Shown in pieces: positions 52,693 to 60,832 of a stretch of 64,000 nt of DNA; the first letter of the stretch is position 1; each line of letters begins with the position of its first letter. Where the stretch lies: the NCBI GenBank assembly GCA_964425915.1, contig CAYROO010000004.1, forward strand, positions 1-64,000. Direction: 5' to 3'. A model generated the notes under the pieces. That model made no database searches. It was not told the origin of the DNA and worked only from the letters and a program-made list of their open reading frames with translations. Position numbers and translations under genes: made by a program. The stretch is from Polycyclovorans sp964425915. GTDB lineage: Bacteria > Pseudomonadota > Gammaproteobacteria > Nevskiales > Nevskiaceae.

Positions 52693-53970
52693 CTATGGTA
52701 CCCGCTCATGCTGCGGTGCGGCAAACTGATCCGGCGTTTGCGGGTCATCGGCGAGCATTTCCAGTGCCACTGGCGAGGTACGAAGCATGGCAACAAATGG
52801 CGCCGCGTCCGGCGTGGTGGCGGCTGGGCGCTCCCGCAGCAGACGCCACTGGGTGTAGCCGGCCAGCAGCCCCCAGCACATAGCAAAATGCAGAAACAGC
52901 GCGGCCGGCGCGAGAGCACTCATCAACAGGCCTGCCAGCGCCGGGCCCAGCGCAGCGCCGGCACCATGCAGCAGCAACAGCACACTGGCGCCTTCCAGTA
53001 CCCGTTCGGTGGGCAGGCGATCGCTAAGGTGCGCGACCGCGATGGGGTAGGCGGCGAAGGCCAGCCCGCCGTACAGGAACATCAGAGCGGGCATTGCCGC
53101 AGGTTGCCATCGGGCCAGAGCGGCCGCCAGCAGAGCAACCGCCAACGCCATGGCGGCGACCATGCGCAGCGTCTCGCGGCGATCGTGGCCGTCCGACAGG
53201 CGACCCAGCGGCCATTGCAAGGCGGCGCCGCCGAGGATCGCGGTGCTCATGAACAGCGCTACCCCACGGGCATCGGCGCCACTGGCCTGTGCGAACGCCG
53301 GTGACATGCCCCAGAAGGCGCCCATCGCCAGTCCCGACAGCAGGGCGCCGGCGGCGGCCGACGGCGCTGTGCGGCTCATTTCACCGATATGCAGCCGTGG
53401 CGAATGCGGCGGCAGCGGTTGTTCGAGGCGGCTGGCGGCAATCGGAATGAGCGACAGATTCACCAGCATCGCGACCAGGGCGAACAGCGCAAAGCCCTGC
53501 ACCGGCGCCAGCAGCATCAGAAACTGCCCCGCGGCCAGGGCCAGAAGGTTGACGATCATGTAGACCGCGAACACCCGACCCCGTTGGCGCCCGGCCTGCG
53601 CCGACAACCAGCTCTCGACCACCGCATAAAGGCCGACCAGGGCCACGCCGGTGAGGGCGCGCAGCCCCATCCACACGCCCGGGTGATCGCTCAGCGCATG
53701 GCCCAGTACGGCGCTGGACGCCAAGGCCGCGCAGCAGGCGAAGCAGCGGATGTGCCCCATGCGGCGGATGGCCCAGGGCGCGGCGAAGGTGCCGAGGATG
53801 AAGCCGACAAAGTAGGCCGACATCACCAGGCCCAGCAAGGTACTGCCCATGCCGTTCTGCACGGCACGTACTGAGAGCAGTGTGTTGAGCAGGCCGGTGC
53901 CGAGCAACAGCAGGGCAACACCCATGAGCAACGGCGCCAGGGCGCGCGTCGAGTGAGAAGTCGCAGTCAT
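52693..53970 (-). CDS. MFS transporter (YcaD-like)
   Basis: The 425-residue inner-membrane protein has twelve hydrophobic segments. Early LLLGTGLLNTLLSVRAVQNGMGSTLLGLVMSAYFVGFILGTFAAPWAIRRMGH holds the MFS signature (FVGFILG, then RRMG between TM2 and TM3). The pattern is that of the YcaD/UPF0226 branch; substrate unknown. It reads away from ggpPS by 82 bases on the same strand order but may have its own promoter. An intact frame reaches 53970. Confidence 0.9.
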   Translation of the reverse strand: MTATSHSTRALAPLLMGVALLLLGTGLLNTLLSVRAVQNGMGSTLLGLVMSAYFVGFILGTFAAPWAIRRMGHIRCFACCAALASSAVLGHALSDHPGVWMGLRALTGVALVGLYAVVESWLSAQAGRQRGRVFAVYMIVNLLALAAGQFLMLLAPVQGFALFALVAMLVNLSLIPIAASRLEQPLPPHSPRLHIGEMSRTAPSAAAGALLSGLAMGAFWGMSPAFAQASGADARGVALFMSTAILGGAALQWPLGRLSDGHDRRETLRMVAAMALAVALLAAALARWQPAAMPALMFLYGGLAFAAYPIAVAHLSDRLPTERVLEGASVLLLLHGAGAALGPALAGLLMSALAPAALFLHFAMCWGLLAGYTQWRLLRERPAATTPDAAPFVAMLRTSPVALEMLADDPQTPDQFAAPQHERVP

Positions 53971-54041
53971 GCCTCATGCTAACAAGGGCACGTCGCCGCG
54001 CGCAGCCGTGGACGTGGATCAGCGGCTACACTTGTCGGCAC

Positions 54042-54082
54042 GCGCCTGTAGCTCAGCTGGATAGAGCATCCGCCTTCTAAGC
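54042..54082 (+). pseudogene. Truncated tRNA-Arg (TCT): left junction of an integrated element
   Basis: These 41 bases match a tRNA-Arg(TCT) from its first base through the D-arm and anticodon loop CTTCTAA (TCT at 54076-54078), plus two bases of the 3' anticodon stem. At 54083 the sequence stops being tRNA: the 3' stem, T-arm and acceptor end are absent. An integration in the anticodon region with the remaining part carried to the other end of the element explains this. The tRNA promoter context upstream is the expected one. No second half is found inside the window. Confidence 0.88.
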
Positions 54083-54338
54083 TGGCCGCGCTCGTCGCGC
54101 AACCTCCTGTTTTTAATGCAACTTATTGATTGCCTTAAAATTCAGAAGTGACGCTCGGTGACGGCCGATGCGCCCAGGTGACCCGAAGTGACCCCCGTGG
54201 TGCGGATATAGTGCGGATGGGAATAGCCATCAGAGCGCACCTGCCTTGCCTCGTTGGCGCGACCCTACATCGATGCGGAACTAGTAGATACTCGCATCTA
54301 CCGACACGACCCGAAACACGCGAGACAGGCTCAGCGCT
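54083..54338. other. Island edge, non-coding, with short repeats
   Basis: These 256 bases lie between the tRNA-Arg junction and the methyltransferase gene. They contain the AT-rich TTTTTAATGCAACTTATTG, repeated AGTGAC/GGTGAC units, a direct repeat of GTGCGGAT, and the inverted repeat at 54284. No integrase is encoded here. A minus-strand frame overlaps but shows no family features. Confidence 0.6.
54284..54301. promoter_or_regulatory. Inverted repeat before the R-M operon
   Basis: GTAGAT-ACTCGC-ATCTAC lies 37 bases before the methyltransferase start. It may be the operator at which the modification gene is autoregulated. Confidence 0.45.
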
Positions 54339-56060
54339 TTGATTGAAGACCCCGACCTCCAGACCCTGGCGCTGTTCGATGACTTGCCGGTGCCGCAGGA
54401 TGCCTCTGTGGCGAGCGCAGTGGAACTGCTTGCCGCAAGCGAGATCGAGGACGGTCACGGCGCGGTCTACACCCGCCCCGAAGTAGTCGAGTTCATCCTT
54501 GACCTGGTCGGCTATACCGAGGGGGTGGCACTTCATCGCTTCCGCCTTCTGGAGCCGTCTTTCGGGGCCGGGGACTTCCTGCGGCCTGTCCTTCGCCGAT
54601 TGCTGACGGCCTGGCGGCGTGACGGAGGCTCCATTGCGGATCTACAGCAAGCACTGGTTGCTTACGAGCTGCATCGGGAAACATTCGAGGCGACTCGCTC
54701 AGCAATCATTGCAGAGCTGGTTGACGAGGGATTTACCTCGGCCGAGGCCGACACTTTGACGGCCTCGTGGTTGCGGCAGGGCGATTTTTTGTTGGCCGAT
54801 GTGGGTAGCCCATTCGACTTTGTGGTTGGCAATCCCCCCTACGTTCGCCAGGAGCTGATTCCCGCGCCCTTGCTCCGAGAGTATCGACGACGATTCCGCA
54901 CGCTGTATGACCGTGCAGACCTCTATGTGCCGTTCATTGAGCGATCCCTATCGCTCTTAAAGCTAGGGGGAAGCCAAGGCTTCATCTGCGCCGATCGCTG
55001 GATGAAGAATCGATACGGAGGGCCGTTACGCGCCTTCATAGACGGCGGGTTCCACCTCCGAATCTTCGTGGACATGGTCGGCACCCAGCCCTTCATGAGG
55101 GAGGTCGCAACCTATCCGGCGATCACTGTCATTTCACGACAGCATGGCGGCCCCACCGCGACGGCCCACAGGCCGAATCTGACGCACGAATTCCTGACCT
55201 CCCTCTCACGCGATCTTGCCAATGGGGAAGATTCTGAGCACGTCAAAGTGCTGGCGCAGGTGACAGGTGGAGATGCGCCCTGGCTGCTCGATGCCGCCGA
55301 CCAAATGGCAGTAATCCGCCGCCTTGAAGCCGAGTTGCCCACCCTGGAAGAGGCAGGCTGCAAGGTCGGCATCGGCGTCGCCACCGGAGCGGATAAGGCA
55401 TTCATCGGCGAGTTTTCCGCCCTTGATGTCGAGGCGGATAGAAAGCTTCCGCTGGTCACGACAAAGGACATCGAGTCCGGCGAAGTGCAATGGAAAGGCA
55501 ACGGAGTCATCAATCCGTTCGAGGACACCGGGGGATTGGTCGATCTCACCAAGTACCCCCGACTTGCAGCGTACTTGGAGCGAAATCGTGCGCTCATTCA
55601 AAAGCGCCACTGTGCGCAGAAGGCACCCGCAAACTGGTACCGGACCATCGACAGGATCACGCCTGCGTTGGCGCGAAAGCCGAAGCTTCTGATACCCGAC
55701 ATTAAGGGGGAAGCGCACATCGTTTTCGAGCCGGGCAATCTCTATCCGCATCACAATTTGTACTTTGTGGTGTCCGATTCGTGGGACTTGCGCGCGCTGC
55801 AGGCGGTACTTCTGTCGTCGATCGCTCGTCTGTTCATCAGCACCTATTCGACCAAGATGAGGGGGGGCTTTCTCCGATTCCAGGCACAGTACTTACGCCG
55901 GATTCGTGTGCCCAAATGGGCGGACGTTCCACCTGAAATGCGCACCAAGTTGGTCGAGGCCGGCGAATCCAGAAGCCGGCTGCGGTGCGACGAAGTCGTG
56001 TTCGATCTCTATCACTTGAATGCCGCAGAGCGCGCTGCTCTGGGCGGAAACGGGGGCTGA
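54339..56060 (+). CDS. N6-adenine DNA methyltransferase of a PaeR7I/XhoI-type system
   Basis: The 573-residue enzyme has SAM motif I LEPSFGAGDFL (71-81) and the catalytic NPPY (165-168), then a large target-recognition region. The arrangement fits the M.PaeR7I-type group, which methylates the adenine in CTCGAG. The restriction gene follows after three bases. The start is a TTG at 54339, without an SD that I can see; no ATG appears in this frame for over 200 codons. The likely role is self-protection against the adjacent nuclease. Confidence 0.87.
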   Translation: MIEDPDLQTLALFDDLPVPQDASVASAVELLAASEIEDGHGAVYTRPEVVEFILDLVGYTEGVALHRFRLLEPSFGAGDFLRPVLRRLLTAWRRDGGSIADLQQALVAYELHRETFEATRSAIIAELVDEGFTSAEADTLTASWLRQGDFLLADVGSPFDFVVGNPPYVRQELIPAPLLREYRRRFRTLYDRADLYVPFIERSLSLLKLGGSQGFICADRWMKNRYGGPLRAFIDGGFHLRIFVDMVGTQPFMREVATYPAITVISRQHGGPTATAHRPNLTHEFLTSLSRDLANGEDSEHVKVLAQVTGGDAPWLLDAADQMAVIRRLEAELPTLEEAGCKVGIGVATGADKAFIGEFSALDVEADRKLPLVTTKDIESGEVQWKGNGVINPFEDTGGLVDLTKYPRLAAYLERNRALIQKRHCAQKAPANWYRTIDRITPALARKPKLLIPDIKGEAHIVFEPGNLYPHHNLYFVVSDSWDLRALQAVLLSSIARLFISTYSTKMRGGFLRFQAQYLRRIRVPKWADVPPEMRTKLVEAGESRSRLRCDEVVFDLYHLNAAERAALGGNGG

Positions 56061-56063
56061 CTT

Positions 56064-56804
56064 TTGCTCAATCTGGCGAACTACGAAGAACGCGCTCAAG
56101 AGGCCATCAAGACGTTCTGGGGCGCGCGGGAGGCCGCAAGGCAGAAGCAGATCGAGGCCGGAAGAGTCGATCAAGGCGAGCGTGCTGGCGTCACCAGCGG
56201 TAAGAATATGGATGGCTTTCTTGATCTGGTCATTGACCTGGTTCGCCTTAACGGGTTGCAGGGCGCAGGCATCCATAAGAACCGCGCAATGCTCACTTTA
56301 CCGGGGTACTTCAGGCCAACAAAACTGTGGGACCTGCTGGTTACTTACAAGGGCGAACTGGTCGCGGCCGTCGAGTTGAAAAGCCAAGTTGGCCCGTCAT
56401 TCGGGAACAACTTCAACAACCGAACCGAGGAAGCGATAGGCACGGCTCACGATCTTTGGACGGCATATCGCGAAGGCGCATTCGGGGAGCAGCCGCGCCC
56501 TTTCATCGCCTGGATAATGGCCGTCGAGGATGCCCCCGAATCACGAACACCAGTGCGCGATAGCTCACCACATTTCCCGGTTTTCGAGGTGTTCAAGGGA
56601 GCCTCATACCTGCAGCGATACGACATCCTATGTCAGCGCCTTGTGCAGGAAGGCCTGTACTCATCGGCTGCACTGCTGGCCACCAAGCGCGCTGATGCCC
56701 TGACCGGACACTTCACTCAGATGTCTGATCTGACGAGCCTGAAAGCTGTCGTTACCGGACTTGCTGGGCACATCGCGGCGGCCGCTGCGCGCCTTGATGG
56801 GTAG
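56064..56804 (+). CDS. PaeR7I/XhoI-like type II restriction endonuclease
   Basis: The 246-residue nuclease matches the length of PaeR7I. It carries the catalytic ELK of a PD-(D/E)XK site (VELK, Glu104-Leu-Lys106) with Asp90 upstream in LWDLLVTYKGELVAAVELKSQ, and the family's GNNFNNRTEEAIGTAHDLWTAY. The predicted target is CTCGAG. It starts with TTG three bases after the methyltransferase stop and is therefore co-transcribed. This is an inferred specificity; a divergent member could read another hexamer. Confidence 0.9.
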   Translation: MLNLANYEERAQEAIKTFWGAREAARQKQIEAGRVDQGERAGVTSGKNMDGFLDLVIDLVRLNGLQGAGIHKNRAMLTLPGYFRPTKLWDLLVTYKGELVAAVELKSQVGPSFGNNFNNRTEEAIGTAHDLWTAYREGAFGEQPRPFIAWIMAVEDAPESRTPVRDSSPHFPVFEVFKGASYLQRYDILCQRLVQEGLYSSAALLATKRADALTGHFTQMSDLTSLKAVVTGLAGHIAAAAARLDG

Positions 56805-56821
56805 GCAACTACTACCCTGAA

Positions 56822-57241
56822 TCATTGCGGAGAAGTCGCACCCTTCGCCGGTGAAGCAGGCGCCGATTCGCTCGCGTTCTGCCGCTTCTGGAGGGTTTCC
56901 AAGGTTGCCTTGCGCATCGCCTTGTAGCGTTCCATGCGCTGCTCATCGGACAGTTTCGGGTGCAGTGCCCGGTAGCACTCACGGGTCAATTGCATGTTCT
57001 CAAGCAGCGCGATCTGAAGCTGCTGGGCGATGCGATCAAGGCCCGCCGAAAGCTCGGCTACGGCGGCACTCCCTCCTGCGTTATCACGCGAGGCGTCCAG
57101 CCCGAGCCTGATCAACTGCTTGACGGTCTGAGTGTCGTTCAACCCCCATCGGTGCGCCTGGACGCGGACCTGACGAGCCGTGTTCTCATCGAGGTGGAGG
57201 TGCATTCTTAGGTACTTTGGCGGCGTATTCCTGGTGGTCAT
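56822..57241 (-). CDS. Ribbon-helix-helix-like protein with coiled-coil tail
   Basis: The 139-residue protein shows a likely ribbon-helix-helix start: LRMHLHLDENTARQVRVQAHRWG, then NDTQTVKQLIRLGLDA. A helical segment (LDRIAQQLQIALLENMQLTRECYRALHP) and a charged tail ending ASPAKGATSPQ follow. The combination recalls accessory mobilization (MobC-like) or partition proteins, but no relaxase is near. I chose the ATG at 57241 (GAGG five bases upstream). It is convergent with the nuclease gene and divergent from the SIR2-HerA operon. It may repress that operon. Confidence 0.65.
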   Translation of the reverse strand: MTTRNTPPKYLRMHLHLDENTARQVRVQAHRWGLNDTQTVKQLIRLGLDASRDNAGGSAAVAELSAGLDRIAQQLQIALLENMQLTRECYRALHPKLSDEQRMERYKAMRKATLETLQKRQNASESAPASPAKGATSPQ

Positions 57242-57300
57242 CGGGGCCTCGGCTGGCTTGTGGATCGACATATGCAAGCCATTGAGGCATAACGGATGCT

Positions 57301-57329
57301 GGCAGGTGGTACCAAAAAGTACACCTGCC
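57301..57329. promoter_or_regulatory. Inverted repeat in the RHH-SIR2 spacer
   Basis: GGCAGGTG (57301-57308) pairs with CACCTGCC (57322-57329). With one bulged base and a further TAC/GTA, the stem closes on a CAAAAA loop. It lies 60 bases from the RHH start and 173 bases from SIR2. It could bind the RHH protein or act as a hairpin on the minus-strand mRNA. Confidence 0.5.
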
Positions 57330-57405
57330 GATAATTTCGCAGGAACAAGGGAATGGGCGCTGGCAGGGAGCCAACACACCGTTGCGTCAGGTGTGATGCT
57401 TTCAT

Positions 57406-57426
57406 CCCTCCGCAGTAGGCGGAGGG
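57406..57426. promoter_or_regulatory. GC-rich hairpin before the SIR2 gene
   Basis: CCCTCCGC-AGTAG-GCGGAGGG is a perfect 8-bp stem, 76 bases before the SIR2 start. No T-run follows. It may be a regulatory hairpin of the SIR2-HerA mRNA or a protein site. Confidence 0.5.
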
Positions 57427-57502
57427 CTCGCCTTCAATCAGCGTCGAGTGCTTGTAAACGCGAACCGGGGGCCAGTGTAAACAGCTCGATAGGGGGGAGT
57501 AC

Positions 57503-58684
57503 GTGGACGACACCGATCTTTTGGAGCAACTCGACGGGCATCTCAGTTCGCCAAATATGTCGTGGCTCCTTGGCGCCGGAATCAGTAGGGACGCTAACGT
57601 GCCGCTGATGTATCCGCTCACAAAGCGTGTGATGGCAGAGATGGCGCGAAAGGGCAGCGCTAACCTCGGGCTTGTAGAGTCAGTCATGGGCGAGATGCCG
57701 GACCATTGCCACGTTGAGCATCTGCTGAGTCACCTCGGCGACTATGCAGCCCTCGCTGATCGTTCTAAATCTGGAGCCGTCATCGTCAACGGCGCCACTG
57801 TGTCCCGCGCAGAAATTGACGCTGCACACGCTGAACTTGTTAACACTATTGCTGAGACAGTCCGCTGGGGATACGCACCCGCTGACCCTGATGCGGGGAC
57901 TGAGGAAAGAATCGGCGCGAATGGAAAATCGATCACTGACGTAACAAATCATTCCAACTTCGTTGAGGCCTGCTTCAACACCGCCCGCGCAGGACTGAAC
58001 GAACGTCGAGGGGCCGTACGACTTTTCACTACGAACTACGACACGCTGCTCGAAGACGCGCTCGCGCTGAAGCGAATCCGGTGTTGGGATGGGTTCGATG
58101 GCGGCGCAGTCGCATTTCGCTCTTACAGGCTCGGCGATGGTGAGCCACCCTCCGGCTATTCAGCACACTTAATCAAGCTGCATGGATCAATCGACTGGCA
58201 TCTGAACGTCGAAGAAGGCCGTGTTTACAAGGTGAGGCATGGTGATAGCTATCCCGCGTCTACGCAGCGTGTGCTGATTTACCCACAGTCTACGAAGTAC
58301 CTCGCTGCCCAGAGAGATCCCTTCTCCGCGCAGTTCGAACTGTTTCGTCGCGCGCTGACTCTCAGGTCGGACAATACCGTCGCTATTTGCGGTTACAGCT
58401 TCGGCGATGACCACATTAATCAGGAAATGGAGGTTGCACTTAGCCGCACGGACAGCAAATCGACCGTGGTAGCTTTTTGCCTTGAAGGCAGCGGCCCGCT
58501 GCCAGAGTGCTTACAGCGCTGGCGGCACCAGAGCTGGGGCAGTCGTGTATACATCGCAACCGACAAGGGGCTTTACGTCGGTGGTGATGGGCCCTCGTTC
58601 GCGCCTGCAAACGGTTCATTGAAATGGTGGACGTTCGAGGGGGTTACCAAAGTTCTCCGCAATGGCGCCGGGAGCCTCCTGTGA
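57503..58684 (+). CDS. SIR2-domain defence protein (SIR2-HerA system)
   Basis: The 393-residue protein has the SIR2 NAD-binding fold: LLGAGIS (22-28), FTTNYDTLLE with Asn178, and KLHGSIDW with the catalytic His227. In characterised SIR2-HerA defence, the SIR2 subunit degrades NAD+ in infected cells, which blocks phage growth. A P-loop partner overlaps its 3' end. The start is a GTG at 57503, preceded by AGGGGGGAG with four-base spacing. The C-terminal 150 residues do not match a family I know and may bind HerA. The stop lies in GTGA overlapping the HerA start. Confidence 0.92.
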   Translation: MDDTDLLEQLDGHLSSPNMSWLLGAGISRDANVPLMYPLTKRVMAEMARKGSANLGLVESVMGEMPDHCHVEHLLSHLGDYAALADRSKSGAVIVNGATVSRAEIDAAHAELVNTIAETVRWGYAPADPDAGTEERIGANGKSITDVTNHSNFVEACFNTARAGLNERRGAVRLFTTNYDTLLEDALALKRIRCWDGFDGGAVAFRSYRLGDGEPPSGYSAHLIKLHGSIDWHLNVEEGRVYKVRHGDSYPASTQRVLIYPQSTKYLAAQRDPFSAQFELFRRALTLRSDNTVAICGYSFGDDHINQEMEVALSRTDSKSTVVAFCLEGSGPLPECLQRWRHQSWGSRVYIATDKGLYVGGDGPSFAPANGSLKWWTFEGVTKVLRNGAGSLL

Positions 58685-60570
58685 ACGATATCTTCACTCC
58701 AGTTCCTGACCTGCGAATCGGCAACATCGTCGAGGTTGCAGGGACCACCCTAAAGGTCGAACTCGCAGGCGACGTCATGGAGCTCACCAGGACATACGCC
58801 GGACGTGTGTATCCGATCGGACAGATAGGAAGCGTCGTCAAGATTCATTTCGGCCGAAGACTCGTCTTTGGTTTCGTCACCCTGCTTCGGATGCGATCGG
58901 AGGAGGCCGCGGCTGATGGCATTCCAATCCCGCCAGAAGCAGACCAACGTCTAATGGAAGTGGAACTGTTCGCTGAAGGCACCTGGGACCAAGCGGCTGC
59001 GAGCTTAGAGTACCGCCGAGGGGTCGGGACATACCCACTACCACGACAGGGTGTCTACCTCCTGACGAGGGATGAGGCCTCGGGGCTCTATCAGTCTGCG
59101 GAGAGTGCGCGGAAGGATGGTGCCGACCCGTTAGTCCCCTTCGCAACCTACGTTGGAGCTGATGCGGCGCGTTGCCGAGCCAACATCGACAAGATGTTCG
59201 GCATGCACTGCGCTGTGCTGGGATCGACCGGCTCGGGAAAGTCCGGCGCCGTAGCTGCCCTCCTGCACAGCGTCCTAGAGCACCGCCCTTATACCGACCG
59301 AGACCACAGGCCTCGCATCGTCGTCATCGATCCACACGGCGAGTACGCTGCGGCATTTCGAGAGCGTGCCGTTGTGTATCGCGCATATGATCCGATCGGC
59401 ACCGAGGATACGCCCGGCGAACCGATACGGCTGCCCTATTGGCTGATGTCTGCTGACGAGTTTCGTAGCCTGGTGATTGGTAAGACTGAGCATGAAGCAA
59501 CGTCGCAGCACAACATCATCTACAAAGCTCTTACTCACGCTAGGATGGTCCGGCGAGGACTAGTAGATCCGGCGCCGACCGGCTACGGCACTACAGTTCC
59601 GACAGATGGCCGCTCGTTTGATGAACCGCGGCCGGCGGCGGGAGTCTCCGAAGCATCGTTGTCGGAGTTCGATAGGGATAAGCCTGTGCCCTTCTCGCTT
59701 GACGAGGTGGCCAATCACATCCAGTTTATGCAAGCCGTTCGCCCAAAGGCTGGGGTCACTGAGTCAGTAACTGCAACCGAGTTCTCGGAGAAGTACAAAT
59801 CCATACTCGACAAGCTCAGGGTTCTCCGCCTCGACCTGCGTATCAGGTTCATGATGGATGAGTTAAGCGCATCTGCACCTACTCTCAGCCAGGTGATTGC
59901 CCAGCTCGTAGGAGAGACCGAACACGGTCAGCAAGATATTCGAATCATCGACATTTCGGGACTCCCCAACGAAGTGGCAGGCCCCTTGGCTGCGATGCTT
60001 GCAAGGCTTTTGTTTCAGTACAAGCTTCACCAGACACAGGTCGAAAGGAAGCGTGATCCGGTGTTGCTGGTCTGCGAAGAGGCGCACCGATATGTGCCGG
60101 ATCGGGGAGAAGCCGAATATGCTGCAGCGCAGTCGGCCGTCCGTCGAATTGCAAGAGAGGGAAGAAAGTACGGACTTGGACTCATGTTGGTTAGCCAGCG
60201 GCCGTCAGATATTGAGAGCACTGTAATTGCTCAATGTGGGACGTGGCTTGTGCTTCGACTTACCAATTCTTCCGATCAAGCACACGTTGCGAGGTTCTTG
60301 CCCGACTCTCTTGCAGGCATGACTAGAGCATTGCCAGCTTTGGCCCAGCAGGAGGCTCTTTTTGTCGGCGAAGGCGCCGCAATTCCGGCGCGCGTGAGGA
60401 TCAGAGATCTGCACGTTGATCAGCTTCCCAGATCTAGCACCGTGTCGTTCGCGGAAGGATGGTCCGCCGGCGGCCTGAACACAGAAGAGATCGATGTCGT
60501 GGCGGCCAGAATGTCCGGGCCAACCACTGCCATCCAAGCCCCGCCCAACGATGACGGCGTACCTTTTTGA
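58681..60570 (+). CDS. HerA-like P-loop ATPase (DUF87) of the SIR2-HerA system
   Basis: The 629-residue protein has an N-terminal HAS-barrel-like domain (about 1-70: IVEVAGTTLKVELAGD), then Walker A GSTGSGKS (181-188), IDPHGEY after it, Walker B LLVCEEAH and LVSQRPSDIE with RLTN near the C-terminus, all typical of HerA/FtsK-like hexamers. It partners SIR2 in a supramolecular complex that senses and processes DNA. It starts with GTG overlapping the SIR2 stop by four bases (GTGA), so the two are co-translated. A perfect 24-bp palindrome overlaps its stop codon. Confidence 0.92.
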   Translation: MNDIFTPVPDLRIGNIVEVAGTTLKVELAGDVMELTRTYAGRVYPIGQIGSVVKIHFGRRLVFGFVTLLRMRSEEAAADGIPIPPEADQRLMEVELFAEGTWDQAAASLEYRRGVGTYPLPRQGVYLLTRDEASGLYQSAESARKDGADPLVPFATYVGADAARCRANIDKMFGMHCAVLGSTGSGKSGAVAALLHSVLEHRPYTDRDHRPRIVVIDPHGEYAAAFRERAVVYRAYDPIGTEDTPGEPIRLPYWLMSADEFRSLVIGKTEHEATSQHNIIYKALTHARMVRRGLVDPAPTGYGTTVPTDGRSFDEPRPAAGVSEASLSEFDRDKPVPFSLDEVANHIQFMQAVRPKAGVTESVTATEFSEKYKSILDKLRVLRLDLRIRFMMDELSASAPTLSQVIAQLVGETEHGQQDIRIIDISGLPNEVAGPLAAMLARLLFQYKLHQTQVERKRDPVLLVCEEAHRYVPDRGEAEYAAAQSAVRRIAREGRKYGLGLMLVSQRPSDIESTVIAQCGTWLVLRLTNSSDQAHVARFLPDSLAGMTRALPALAQQEALFVGEGAAIPARVRIRDLHVDQLPRSSTVSFAEGWSAGGLNTEEIDVVAARMSGPTTAIQAPPNDDGVPF

Positions 60571-60590
60571 CACTTTGAACAAAGTGTCAA
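60567..60590. promoter_or_regulatory. Perfect 24-bp palindrome over the HerA stop codon
   Basis: TTGACACTTTG-AA-CAAAGTGTCAA has 11-bp arms and a 2-base centre. The TGA stop of the HerA gene (60568-60570) lies inside it. No T-run follows, so it does not look like a terminator. The perfect symmetry suggests a protein operator. Confidence 0.7.
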
Positions 60591-60728
60591 CGGCGCCCAC
60601 CTCACAGGCGAGTATGGCTGTCCCTGATCGGGGAGTTGTGAGGGCGATGCTGCCCGCATCGTTGACAGTTCACATGCAATCCGTCGTTCAGCATCTTCGG
60701 GGCAGGCAATGTCCTGCCTGGCGCCTGT

Positions 60729-60764
60729 AGCGTAGTGTTGTGTAGCGCTACACAACACTACGCT
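60729..60764. promoter_or_regulatory. Perfect 36-bp palindrome between HerA and XRE genes
   Basis: AGCGTAGTGTTGTGTAGC and its exact reverse complement abut without spacer. No T-run follows. It lies 68 bases before the XRE gene and near a TATAAT box. The GTAGTG...CACTAC half-sites also occur near 63011 and 63233. It is a candidate operator for the XRE protein or for another island regulator. Confidence 0.75.
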
Positions 60765-60791
60765 CAGCATGCGGATTTATACTCGTAGAGT

Positions 60792-60797
60792 TATAAT
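60792..60797 (+). promoter_or_regulatory. Putative -10 (TATAAT) for the XRE operon
   Basis: TATAAT, a consensus -10, lies 35 bases before the XRE ATG. The sequence TATACTCGTAGAGTTATA just around it has a small inverted repeat (ACTC-GTA-GAGT). No good -35 is seen. Confidence 0.5.
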
Positions 60798-60832
60798 TCA
60801 ATCCGAGACTTTTCTTCCGATTCCCCAAGGCA

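Noticed and set aside
54135..54536. Minus-strand open frame across the island edge and methyltransferase start
   Set aside because: No family features, and it overlaps the methyltransferase N-terminus.
60567..60590. Terminator of the HerA gene
   Set aside because: The hairpin lacks a following T-run and overlaps the stop codon; an operator-type palindrome is more likely.
60721..60731. Eleven bases identical to the tRNA-Arg 5' end (GCGCCTGTAGC), next to the 36-bp palindrome
   Set aside because: Interesting as a possible att remnant but it is only 11 bases in GC-rich DNA, with no matching junction context; chance is likely.
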